Below are positions 39,800 through 46,848 of a stretch of DNA of 64,000 nt, one piece after another; position 1 is the first letter of the stretch; every line of letters starts with the position of its first letter. The position numbers and the translations under genes were made by a program. Origin of the DNA: Terriglobus albidus (GTDB lineage Bacteria; Acidobacteriota; Terriglobia; Terriglobales; Acidobacteriaceae); NCBI RefSeq assembly GCF_025685425.1, contig NZ_JAGTAS010000049.1:124001-188000 (forward strand), in the 5' to 3' direction. Below the pieces are notes generated by a model. The model was given only the letters and a program-made list of their open reading frames with translations. It was not told the DNA's origin and ran no database searches.

Positions 39800-41215
39800 A
39801 TGTCCTTTGCACCGACTGCTACCGTTGTTTTGAATCACTGGGTCCGTATTCTTGAAGCGTTGCAGAAGAAGGTGAACCGGCAATCGTACGACACCTGGTT
39901 CAAGCCCACACGCTTCTCCCATATCAACGGCACGACCCTGTACGTCCGCATCCCCTCGACTGAGTTTCAACATGTAGGGGATCGTTATGAAAATCTGATC
40001 ATGGAGGCAATCGACAACCTCGGCCTCGAGGTTGAGAAGGTGCTCTTCGTGACACCCCAGGAAGACCCCTCGCTGCCCAAGGTGCGCGAGGACGGCGGAT
40101 TTGCGCCACAGCCTGACCGCTCGCTGACCAATGCACGCAACAACAATGCCCGGCAGAGTACGAATCTTCCGGAGCAGTCTCGCTTTGACTGGAACACGGC
40201 AGCGCAGCTGAACCCGCGTTACATCTTCGACGGCTTCGTTATCGGCAGCGGCAACCAGTTCGCCCACGCAGCCGCGCTCGCGGTGGCGGAGCGTCCTTCC
40301 AAGGCATACAACCCCCTCTTCCTGTACGGCGGCGTGGGTATGGGCAAGACCCACCTGATGCAGGCGATCGGTCACGAGGTGAAGCGCCGCAATCCCCATG
40401 CAGCCATCAGCTACGTCTCGGGTGAGAAGTTCACCAACGAGATGATCAACTCGGTGCGCTATGACAAGATGACCAGCTTCCGCGACAAGTATCGCAACGT
40501 CGACGTGCTGTTGATCGACGATATCCAGTTCCTGGCCGGCAAGGAGCGTACGCAGGAAGAGTTTTTCCATACTTTCAATGCATTGCACGAGTCGATGAAG
40601 CAGATCGTCATCGCATCGGATCGTCCGCCCAAAGAGCTTGCCGATTTTGAAGACCGTCTGCGTTCGCGCTTCGAGTGGGGATTGATTGCCGACATTCAGC
40701 CGCCCGATCTCGAGACCAAGGTTGCCATTCTGCAGAAGAAGGCCGAGAGCGAGCACACGCCGCTGCCGACCGATGTGGCATTGTTCATTGCATCGAATGT
40801 GCGCACTAACGTGCGTGAGTTGGAAGGCGCACTCGTACGCTTGATCGCATGGTGCTCGCTGCATGGCGTAGAGATCACACTGCCGACAGCGCAGCAGTGC
40901 CTGAAGCAGTTCATCGATACGCAGGTGCGCAAGATTACGATCGAGGCGATTCAGCGCGCGGTTGCGGAGCAGTTCGGTATGCGCGTGGCGGAGCTGAAGC
41001 AGAAGAACAACTCACGCCAGATCGTAGTTCCGCGCCAGATTGCGATGTATCTCGCAAAGCAGATGACCGAGGCTTCGCTTCCTGAGATCGGCCGCCAGTT
41101 CGGTGGCAAACATCACACCACCGTAATGCACTCGATTGCGAAGATCGACGAGCAGCGCCGGACGGATAAAGATCTGAACCGCACGATCAACAAACTGATG
41201 GAGACGCTGAACTGA
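39800..41215 (+). CDS. dnaA: Chromosomal replication initiator protein DnaA
   Basis: 471 residues. Domain I (LNHWVRILEALQKKVNRQSYDTWF in part), a short linker, AAA+ domain with Walker A GVGMGKTHL, Walker B LLIDDIQF and the sensor region (EDRLRSRFEWGL), and domain IV with the DnaA signature (FGGKHHTTVMHSIAKIDE in part). It opens oriC by binding DnaA boxes. Start ATG 39800 is supported by AGGAAAG; an upstream frame to 39764 is less likely. dnaN is not next to it: a perfect hairpin and then repeats follow. Confidence 0.97.
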   Translation: MSFAPTATVVLNHWVRILEALQKKVNRQSYDTWFKPTRFSHINGTTLYVRIPSTEFQHVGDRYENLIMEAIDNLGLEVEKVLFVTPQEDPSLPKVREDGGFAPQPDRSLTNARNNNARQSTNLPEQSRFDWNTAAQLNPRYIFDGFVIGSGNQFAHAAALAVAERPSKAYNPLFLYGGVGMGKTHLMQAIGHEVKRRNPHAAISYVSGEKFTNEMINSVRYDKMTSFRDKYRNVDVLLIDDIQFLAGKERTQEEFFHTFNALHESMKQIVIASDRPPKELADFEDRLRSRFEWGLIADIQPPDLETKVAILQKKAESEHTPLPTDVALFIASNVRTNVRELEGALVRLIAWCSLHGVEITLPTAQQCLKQFIDTQVRKITIEAIQRAVAEQFGMRVAELKQKNNSRQIVVPRQIAMYLAKQMTEASLPEIGRQFGGKHHTTVMHSIAKIDEQRRTDKDLNRTINKLMETLN

Positions 41216-41245
41216 GAAACGAGCCACCAAAAGGTGGCTCGTTTC
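41216..41245 (+). terminator. Hairpin after dnaA
   Basis: GAAACGAGCCACC / GGTGGCTCGTTTC, 13-bp perfect stem with an AAAA loop, 0 nt after the dnaA stop. There is no T run behind it, but position and strength suggest transcript end or mRNA protection. Confidence 0.7.
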
Positions 41246-41574
41246 AGTTGCTAGTTGCTGGTTCCTGGTTGCTAGATAGGGCGCGACGAATTCGATTGAT
41301 CTGAGACCGCCAGAGCATGGCAGAAATCGGTGGGAGCAGCGGGCTTCAACCCGCTGATAAAGGCGTAAAAGTAGATGGGCTTTAGCCCTGGGTCTTCTTT
41401 GTCTGACAGGAAAAGGCCCGGGGCTAAAGCCCATTTTTTATATTGAGCCAATAGACCGAGGGCTGAAGCCCTCGGCTCCCACCTGTTCGAGCTACGCTCG
41501 ATATCTTCGACATAAGCTTCGCTTGAATTTCCCACCCATTGCGATGCAATGGATGGGGCACCCAGTGTAATGCG
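41246..41574. repeat. Heptamer run plus composite GGTGGGAGC repeat (copy 2)
   Basis: No gene is seen. After the dnaA hairpin come four CTRGTTG-type heptamers (to 41275), then a 5' flank shared with 8.9 kb (TTGATCTGA, GCATGGCAGAAA), then the core 41329-41483 with GGTGGGAGC/GCTCCCACC ends and hairpins on GGGCTTTAGCCC and GAGGGCTGAAGCCCTC. TTCGAGCTACGCTCGA and CCCATTGCGATGCAATGG palindromes follow. Confidence 0.85.
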
Positions 41575-42555
41575 TTATGGAGCATCGTCGATTGGAGCAG
41601 TACCTATAGGGTCCGTAATGATCCTCACGTTTGCCTTATAGAGGCGGTAGTTGGAGTAGCGGTGGATCTCTCCGCCGTTATGGGCGTTCATGGTCCACAG
41701 AAGTTCTACGCGGCGGGGAAGCCATAGCCTTTCCTCCAGGCGGGGCAGATGGATCTCGGAATATTCCACGGTGGACGTAAGACGGGTAGTACTGATCTGC
41801 GGCAGAGGTGTCAGAAGGTCGGTGCGGATGCGGAGAATCCGTGATGTCTCTTCGTCGACCCAGACAATGCCCTGGTGCAGCATCGGAACGTCGCCGTCCA
41901 CACTGCGGATGAGGCCCGGGATCTTCACGCGCTCCGGCACCTGCGCAAACGCAATTACTGCTGCTTGCCGCCCGTGGATCTTCTGCGTGCCGAGATAGCG
42001 GAATCTCTGCTCTTCGAGGATGCCAGGAGTAAAGAGGATCCAAAGACCGCTGAAGCCGGTAGCCTGTGGCGGCAGGATCGGGTCTTTCGAGGTACCCATC
42101 TCTTTGCGCGATTCTTCGAAGATCTGGAGATCATCGGAGGGTTTTCTGAGGATGACGAACTCGTAGCGCCGTTCCGCTTTAAGCACCATTTGAGATGAGG
42201 TAGCGGCCAGCCGTCCACGGCTTTGAACCTGCATGCTTTCTTCCTCGAGAGCAATATCCTCACGAGCTACGAGATTCGGAATGCGAGGCAGTTGCGCGGA
42301 GACGGACTCACCCATGCGTTGCAGCAGAGAACTGAGTCCGGTCTGATCGTCGTCGATCTTCAAGCCATCCAGATCATCGATCTGATGCTGCACCTTTTTG
42401 ATCGGCAGATCGAGATACGGCTGCGCCTGCCCGTAGATCTCGATCACCTGCTGGTGTATCCGATCGCTGGCCATCTGCGCCTGGCCACTGGTCTGCGCAG
42501 GAGCAGGCAACACGGTAAACAGGCCGACAGCCAGAACTTGGAAAGCGAATCGCAT
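41575..42555 (-). CDS. Secreted protein of unknown function
   Basis: 326 residues with a signal peptide (MRFAFQVLAVGLFTVLPAPA). The mature part is beta-rich with conserved-looking segments (RRYEFVILRKPSDD, GFSGLWILFTPG, RYLGTQKIHGRQAAVIAFAQ, QGIVWVDEETSRILRIRTDL). I recall similar proteins in Acidobacteriota genomes as hypothetical; the pattern (a value, its variance in outer-membrane lipoprotein-like folds) suggests a LolA/LppX-type lipid-binding fold, but this is a guess. Lies directly beside the candidate origin region. Confidence 0.72.
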   Translation of the reverse strand: MRFAFQVLAVGLFTVLPAPAQTSGQAQMASDRIHQQVIEIYGQAQPYLDLPIKKVQHQIDDLDGLKIDDDQTGLSSLLQRMGESVSAQLPRIPNLVAREDIALEEESMQVQSRGRLAATSSQMVLKAERRYEFVILRKPSDDLQIFEESRKEMGTSKDPILPPQATGFSGLWILFTPGILEEQRFRYLGTQKIHGRQAAVIAFAQVPERVKIPGLIRSVDGDVPMLHQGIVWVDEETSRILRIRTDLLTPLPQISTTRLTSTVEYSEIHLPRLEERLWLPRRVELLWTMNAHNGGEIHRYSNYRLYKANVRIITDPIGTAPIDDAP

Positions 42556-43033
42556 GGATTAACAGGTGACGTCCTGGTTGTCAATTAAGCTTCAGTTTCC
42601 TCATTAAGGAAAAACCTGTGGAAACCGAGGATAATACGCTTTTTCCTACACCCTTGTGGAACACGGGCCATTAACGAATCCCAGCAATCACGCGGGCTGG
42701 ACCGTGATTTCCGTTAAACACATCCTGTCTTTCGCACTGTGGATCGCCTGGTGGTGTGGAGAACGGGGATTTAATGGTCGTTCCCATAGCTCTGAGGGGG
42801 TAAACGTCCGCAACTTTCGTATAACGAGGACACGTTTTCTAAATCGGGACACAGACTGAAGTAACTGAAACTAAGTCGCTTCAGCCTGTTATCCACTTTT
42901 CCGCGACAAACGGTTAAGACTACGGAATAACTCTTATCTTTCAACTACAGTTCTTAAAGGCATCCTTACCTGGAAGCTCAGTGGAAGAAAATCAGGTCCT
43001 TCGCCTACGGCTCAGGATGACAAAAGACACCGC
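42556..43033. other. Candidate replication origin (oriC) region
   Basis: 478 bp without a gene, visibly richer in A/T than its surroundings and free of the palindromic repeats, except near 43.0 kb. Five 9-mers resemble the DnaA box TTATCCACA or its complement: 42617-42625 (7/9), 42655-42663 (7/9), 42738-42746 (7/9), 42755-42763 TGTGGAGAA (8/9) and 42889-42897 TTATCCACT (8/9). A/T-rich stretches lie at 42590-42650 and 42920-42960. It is 1.3 kb beyond dnaA. Position and box clustering suggest oriC, but strand-composition data are needed. Confidence 0.45.
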
Positions 43034-43468
43034 CTATCGGCTGGCGACTGCGGGACCTTTTGTTCCCACCTTCATCACGGCGCGATCGACAACCACGTAG
43101 AGCAACTGGTCTGGATCCTTTCTGGCTTCCTTCTTGATCCACTCGCCTGCTTTCTGACCGGCGGCTTCGTTTTCCGGCAGAGTGAGTCCGCGCTTCTGTG
43201 CGCTTAGCTCTGCGAGCTGTTTGACCATGTCGAAGAAGCGGTCTTCGTTGCGTCCGCTCTGCACCCAGGCCTCGTGCACGGTCAAGGGGAGCAACTGTTC
43301 GTTGGTCAATCCGGTGGTGTATTCCCCGGGATGGCTCATATTCGGGTTTTGAGAGGTTACGGAGGGCTTCGGCTCCTCGCCGTTCATCCGCTGCGTTCCG
43401 CTGACTCCTTGGGCTACTACGGCCGCAGGAATCGTCATCAGGAATGCTGCCAACACCATCGTCTTCAT
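43034..43468 (-). CDS. Small secreted protein of unknown function
   Basis: 144 residues with a signal peptide (MKTMVLAAFLMTIPAAVVAQ). The mature part has a flexible N-terminus (GEEPKPSVTSQNPNMSHPGE) and a helical C-terminal part (DRFFDMVKQLAELSAQKRGL, AGQKAGEWIKKEARKDPDQ). No family recognised. Stop-to-start gap of 12 nt from the glycine-zipper gene on the same strand, so they probably share a transcript. Confidence 0.7.
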   Translation of the reverse strand: MKTMVLAAFLMTIPAAVVAQGVSGTQRMNGEEPKPSVTSQNPNMSHPGEYTTGLTNEQLLPLTVHEAWVQSGRNEDRFFDMVKQLAELSAQKRGLTLPENEAAGQKAGEWIKKEARKDPDQLLYVVVDRAVMKVGTKGPAVASR

Positions 43469-43480
43469 CGTGGGTCTCCT

Positions 43481-43864
43481 TTACCGGTAGCCGTAGCGGT
43501 AGTCGCGATAGTCGCGGGAACGGTCGCTGCGGCGCTTGTTCTGGGCGGCTTTGCCGGCAAGGGCGCCGACACCCGCACCGGCGGCACCGCCGATGAGTGC
43601 ACCTTTCATGCCGCCGCCGAAGACAGCTCCAAGAGCAGCCCCACCGGCTCCCCCGATCAAAGCGCCCTTTCCGGGGCCGATGCCGTGATCTTTGCGCTGC
43701 TCATAGTAGCGGCGGTCGTAGCGGTCGTCGTAGCCGTTGCGGGAGTAACTGCGGCGTGCTCCGTCATAGAAGCGGCCGTGGCGGTCGTACTGCTGGGAAA
43801 ATGCCGGTGCGGCCACAGGGGCCAACATCGCCGAGCAAAGTATCAGGGTTGCGAGTCTGCGCAT
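43481..43864 (-). CDS. Secreted glycine-zipper protein
   Basis: 127 residues: signal peptide (MRRLATLILCSAMLAPVAAPAF), a Tyr/Arg/Asp-rich segment (RHGRFYDGARRSYSRNGYDD) and a glycine-zipper region of two repeats (GALIGGAGGAALGAVFGGG, GALIGGAAGAGVGALAG), then a basic Tyr/Arg tail. Glycine zippers of the YMGG/OmpA-like type insert in or span membranes; envelope role inferred. Preceded by GGAGAGAAAGCG. Divergent from mutM, whose start is about 100 bp away. Confidence 0.78.
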   Translation of the reverse strand: MRRLATLILCSAMLAPVAAPAFSQQYDRHGRFYDGARRSYSRNGYDDRYDRRYYEQRKDHGIGPGKGALIGGAGGAALGAVFGGGMKGALIGGAAGAGVGALAGKAAQNKRRSDRSRDYRDYRYGYR

Positions 43865-43968
43865 CGCTTTCTCTCCTTTTGAACCGTGAGGGCGCCAGAA
43901 GATCTGGTCGTCCCCGGTTCAGAGAGCGTGAGATGCCACGTCAGGGAGAAATGCTGTCTAATCGAGAG

Positions 43969-44763
43969 GTGCCTGAGCTTCCCGAAGTCGAAACTGTTGC
44001 GAATGGGCTACACGAACGTGTCTCTGGAGACACGGTAGTCAGCGTGTGGCTGGGAGAGAAGCCGGAGCCTCTCAAGTCGCCGGCCGACGAGATCGCGGAG
44101 ACCCTGAAGGGAAAGAAGATCGAGCAGGTTCACCGGATCGGTAAGACTGTGGTCTTCGAGCTTGCCGGAGGAGCCCAGTTCCTGGTGCACCTGGGGATGA
44201 CAGGCCGGCTGCTGGTGAATGACAGCGATGTTCCGTTACCTCCGCATACGCATGGTGTGCTGCACCTGAAATCGGGCCGTGAGATTCGCTTTATCGATCC
44301 GCGGCGGTTTGGCCGCATGAGCGTGACGCGCGGCTATACCGGGCCTGGCAAGGAACCGTTGAAGATCGGCATCGACGAGTTTGTAGAGCTCTTCAAAGGC
44401 CGCAAGACGCCGATCAAGAGTGCGTTGTTGAACCAGAAGCTGCTGCACGGCGTCGGGAATATCTATGCCGATGAAAGCCTGCACCGTGCCGGGATTCGGC
44501 CGACTCGTCAGGCAGGGCGGCTGAAGCGGGTAGAGTTGGAGCGCCTGCACAAGGCTGTGAAGGCGGTACTGCAGCATGCGATCAAGCTGGGCGGATCGTC
44601 TGTTTCAGACTACGTGGACGCGGACGGGATGCGGGGATTCTTCCAGTTGGAGCACCGGGTGTACCTTCGTACCGGCGAACCTTGCCGGACGTGCAAGACG
44701 CCGATCAAGCGTCTGTTGTTGGCGGGACGGGGAACCCATTACTGTCCGCTGTGTCAGAAATAG
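43969..44763 (+). CDS. mutM: Formamidopyrimidine-DNA glycosylase
   Basis: 264 residues. The start must be GTG 43969, since the mature N-terminus PELPEVETVANGL supplies the catalytic Pro and Glu. Also seen: the lyase/recognition segment LLNQKLLHGVGNIYADESLH and a C-terminal four-cysteine zinc finger (CRTC ... CPLC). Removes 8-oxoguanine and ring-opened purines from DNA. A longer frame from 43597 runs antisense through the glycine-zipper gene and is a shadow. GAGAG lies very close to the start, so the ribosome site is unusual. Confidence 0.95.
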   Translation: MPELPEVETVANGLHERVSGDTVVSVWLGEKPEPLKSPADEIAETLKGKKIEQVHRIGKTVVFELAGGAQFLVHLGMTGRLLVNDSDVPLPPHTHGVLHLKSGREIRFIDPRRFGRMSVTRGYTGPGKEPLKIGIDEFVELFKGRKTPIKSALLNQKLLHGVGNIYADESLHRAGIRPTRQAGRLKRVELERLHKAVKAVLQHAIKLGGSSVSDYVDADGMRGFFQLEHRVYLRTGEPCRTCKTPIKRLLLAGRGTHYCPLCQK

Positions 44764-44783
44764 CTCACTCCGAGGGTAGTTCT

Positions 44784-44870
44784 ATGGAAAACCGTAGAAA
44801 TAGCATCTATGACATTCCAAAGCAAATAGAACGGGTTCCCAGGATTATCTCTAAGTTATTGAATTTATAA
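44784..44870 (+). CDS. Possible 28-residue small protein
   Basis: ATG 44784 has GAGGG seven nt upstream and opens a 28-codon frame reading MENRRNSIYDIPKQIERVPR and ending ISKLLNL, amphipathic and basic. It follows mutM by 20 nt and ends 14 nt before the sigma-54-type promoter. Too short to judge by codon use; it may be a chance frame. Confidence 0.25.
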   Translation: MENRRNSIYDIPKQIERVPRIISKLLNL

Positions 44871-44882
44871 GGAATAACAGTT

Positions 44883-44898
44883 TGGCACGGGCCGTGCT
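44883..44898 (+). promoter_or_regulatory. Sigma-54 (RpoN)-type promoter
   Basis: TTTGGCACGGGCCGTGCTTA has GG at 44884-44885 and GC at 44896-44897 with exactly 10 bp between, the fixed spacing of -24/-12 promoters, and the -24 block TGGCACG is the consensus. Transcription would start near 44909 and run through the structured leader to the receiver-domain gene at 45482. No enhancer-binding activator gene is visible nearby. Confidence 0.65.
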
Positions 44899-44908
44899 TA
44901 TAGGAAGG

Positions 44909-45480
44909 GTGGTTCGCAGATGCGCGAGACGCACGCACCGAACGAGCCGGAGAGATATCACAGCCCAAAGAGGCTTTGTGAACCCCGGATCGGTTCTGGT
45001 TCCTGGTTAGGAACCACTTTATGGGAGGCCAGTGATGGCCATTACGAAAGGCTACCGGGGCGGTAGCCTTTCGTCGTTAAGGGGAGTGACTTGCCAAGCA
45101 CCTCCCCCTCGGGTAGTATGGTGTTGCCTATCGGAAGGCTGAGAAGGCTGAGGCCGTGATCGACTCTTTACTCCTAGGGGAGCGATTTGAACGGCCCGCC
45201 AGGTTCCAAATTCTTACAGGCAGATAGACAAAGGTTTCACCAAGACACTGGTGTGCCAAAGGGTTGTGGGGAAGCGCCTGCATGAACTGCCGGCGAACGC
45301 AGCCGAGATAAGACGAGACGAAGTTCCTTTCGAGTAGAACTTGAGACTGTTTTCTCCGAGAAAGATATTCCGGTTTTAGAAGCCAAGGTTGCGCAGGACG
45401 CGGCTGCGATGCGGCTGCGCCTGAGGGCAGCCGAAGGGCTTTTCGATCCGAAGAAATGTAAGTGAACCAGGAAGTGGAAG
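44909..45480 (+). ncRNA. Structured transcript or long leader of unknown class
   Basis: Between the sigma-54-type promoter and the receiver-domain gene there is no gene but many hairpins: AGCC...GGCT (about 44964-44977), TGGTTCC/GGAACCA (44997-45016), GGCC/GGCC (45027-45040), a perfect 13-bp stem ACGAAAGGCTACC/GGTAGCCTTTCGT with 5-nt loop (45044-45074), GGGGAG/CTCCCC (45080-45106), CTCC/GGAG (45171-45182) and CACCA/TGGTG (45239-45254). The 13-bp stem could end a small RNA of about 165 nt, or the whole could be an mRNA leader. It does not match a riboswitch I know, and I could not make 6S RNA fit. Confidence 0.4.
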
Positions 45481-45481
45481 C

Positions 45482-46519
45482 ATGAATTCAGAGCAGAACC
45501 TGCCCGAGGCAACGACGCCTCAGGGCCCTCCACCTGTAAGTTCCGAAAACGGACAAGCCACTGCACCGGGTCAGGGCACATCGCGTAGCAGCCGTCGCCG
45601 CCGCCGCCGCCGTAAAAACAAGCCTACCGATGCCGCGGCTTCCCCTGAGGGTCAGATTGTGATCCAGAGCGGGGAAGACAGCGACTTTGTGCCCCAGCCC
45701 AAGACGCAGCAGGCCGGCACCCAGCCACAGCAGGGACAACAGAATAGTGCCAGCGCCAAACGCTGGAAGAAGAAGCAACGTCGCCGCGAACGCCAGCGTA
45801 CCGACGGTGGTGGCTACAGCCCCGGTAACCAGATCGAGCCCGGAAACAGCGTCAACGGTGGCGGATTCGGCCGCCGCAAGCAGAAGACAAAGGGTCCGCG
45901 CAGCTTTGTGGGACCGATGGACCACAGCTATCGCGAGGCAAACGGTAACTACGCCGAAGTCTCGCCGTCGACGATGGAGATGAACGGCAACGTCCGCGGC
46001 GGGCATGGCGGACACAGCAAGCAGCGCCGTAACTATGACTTCGAAGGTGGCAATGTCGATCGTCTGCCGCCCGAGCTGCGTGCCCCGGTCAGTAACGCGG
46101 TGATCCGCGAAGATGCTCCCACACACATCTACTTCTTCGTGGACGACCTGTTCCTGACGGCGAAGATCAACGAGGCCGCGCGCAAGCTGGGCGTGAAGGT
46201 CTGCTTCCTGAAGAACGATCCCGAGCAGTTGGCGCAATTGTTCTCCGGCGAGGAGCGCACCAAGCCATCGCTGATCGTCTTCGACTTGAATAGCACGAGT
46301 GTGAAGCCGCTGACGCTGGTGCCGAAGATCCGCACCAAGCTCAAGCGTACGGTCTCGATTCTTGGCTTCCTGTCGGTGCTGCAGGGTGACCTTAAGGCCA
46401 AAGCCACTGAGGCGGGATGTGATACGGTCATGCCGAAGGCGGCGTTCAGCCAGAATCTACCGAACCTGCTACGCCGCTACGGCGCAGAGGACGAGGAAGA
46501 ACCAAACTTCAATCAGTAG
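45482..46519 (+). CDS. Receiver-domain protein with Arg-rich disordered N-terminus
   Basis: 345 residues. About residues 1-195 are low-complexity, with basic clusters (SRSSRRRRRRRKNKP, KRWKKKQRRRERQR, GGFGRRKQKTKG) typical of nucleic-acid-binding tails. Residues about 215-335 look like a response-regulator receiver fold: FFVDD acidic pair, phospho-acceptor Asp in SLIVFDLNS, and Lys in DTVMPKAAF; the usual Thr/Ser strand reads SILGFLS. The order (disordered basic part first) and fusion are unusual. It may link a phosphorylation or ligand signal to RNA. The stop codon TAG is the first three bases of a 115-bp repeat element. Confidence 0.7.
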   Translation: MNSEQNLPEATTPQGPPPVSSENGQATAPGQGTSRSSRRRRRRRKNKPTDAAASPEGQIVIQSGEDSDFVPQPKTQQAGTQPQQGQQNSASAKRWKKKQRRRERQRTDGGGYSPGNQIEPGNSVNGGGFGRRKQKTKGPRSFVGPMDHSYREANGNYAEVSPSTMEMNGNVRGGHGGHSKQRRNYDFEGGNVDRLPPELRAPVSNAVIREDAPTHIYFFVDDLFLTAKINEAARKLGVKVCFLKNDPEQLAQLFSGEERTKPSLIVFDLNSTSVKPLTLVPKIRTKLKRTVSILGFLSVLQGDLKAKATEAGCDTVMPKAAFSQNLPNLLRRYGAEDEEEPNFNQ

Positions 46520-46631
46520 AAGCATTTTCCCTGTAGGTGTAGTCCAGAGCATTCGGATTATGGGCGTTTTCCGCAATGAAAACGCCGCTTCACGCCCCTT
46601 CCGGGGTACCAGCAACAGGGAAAGTGCTCTA
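46517..46631. repeat. 115-bp MITE-like element (copy 2)
   Basis: Reverse-orientation copy of the 19839-19953 element, same length, ends AGAAGCATTTTCCCTGT / ACAGGGAAAGTGCTCT (one or two mismatches in the arms), inner GGCGTTTTCCGCAATGAAAACGCC hairpin. Its first TAG is the stop codon of the receiver-domain gene. The 329-bp gap up to the GGDEF gene otherwise holds only the terminator below. Confidence 0.85.
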
Positions 46632-46654
46632 ACGTCCAGGTGGTGGACATGCTG

Positions 46655-46687
46655 AAAAGGGGACGGCCTGATGCCGTCCCCTTTTTT
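46655..46687 (+). terminator. Rho-independent terminator
   Basis: AAAAGGGGACGGC / GCCGTCCCCTTTT stem with a CTGAT loop followed by TT; ends the receiver-domain transcript just beyond the repeat element. Confidence 0.85.
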
Positions 46688-46848
46688 CTTCCTCATAGAG
46701 AGGGACGATGGTTTCTTTCGTCACCAGGGGACAATAAAAAAGATTGGCAGTCGGGACGTGTCGATGAGAGTATGACGCAAGCCCTTCCCCCGGTCTGCCT
46801 TATGTTGCTACGTGTCTTTCGGAAGCAGACGGGGAGGTCCAGACCGGG

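Noticed and set aside
43597-43968. Upstream extension of the mutM frame
   Set aside because: It runs antisense through the glycine-zipper gene, and MutM activity needs Pro directly after the initiator residue.
45080-45320. 6S RNA or other known structured RNA in the long leader
   Set aside because: I could not find the closing stem and central bulge expected of 6S RNA, nor the core of a known riboswitch.
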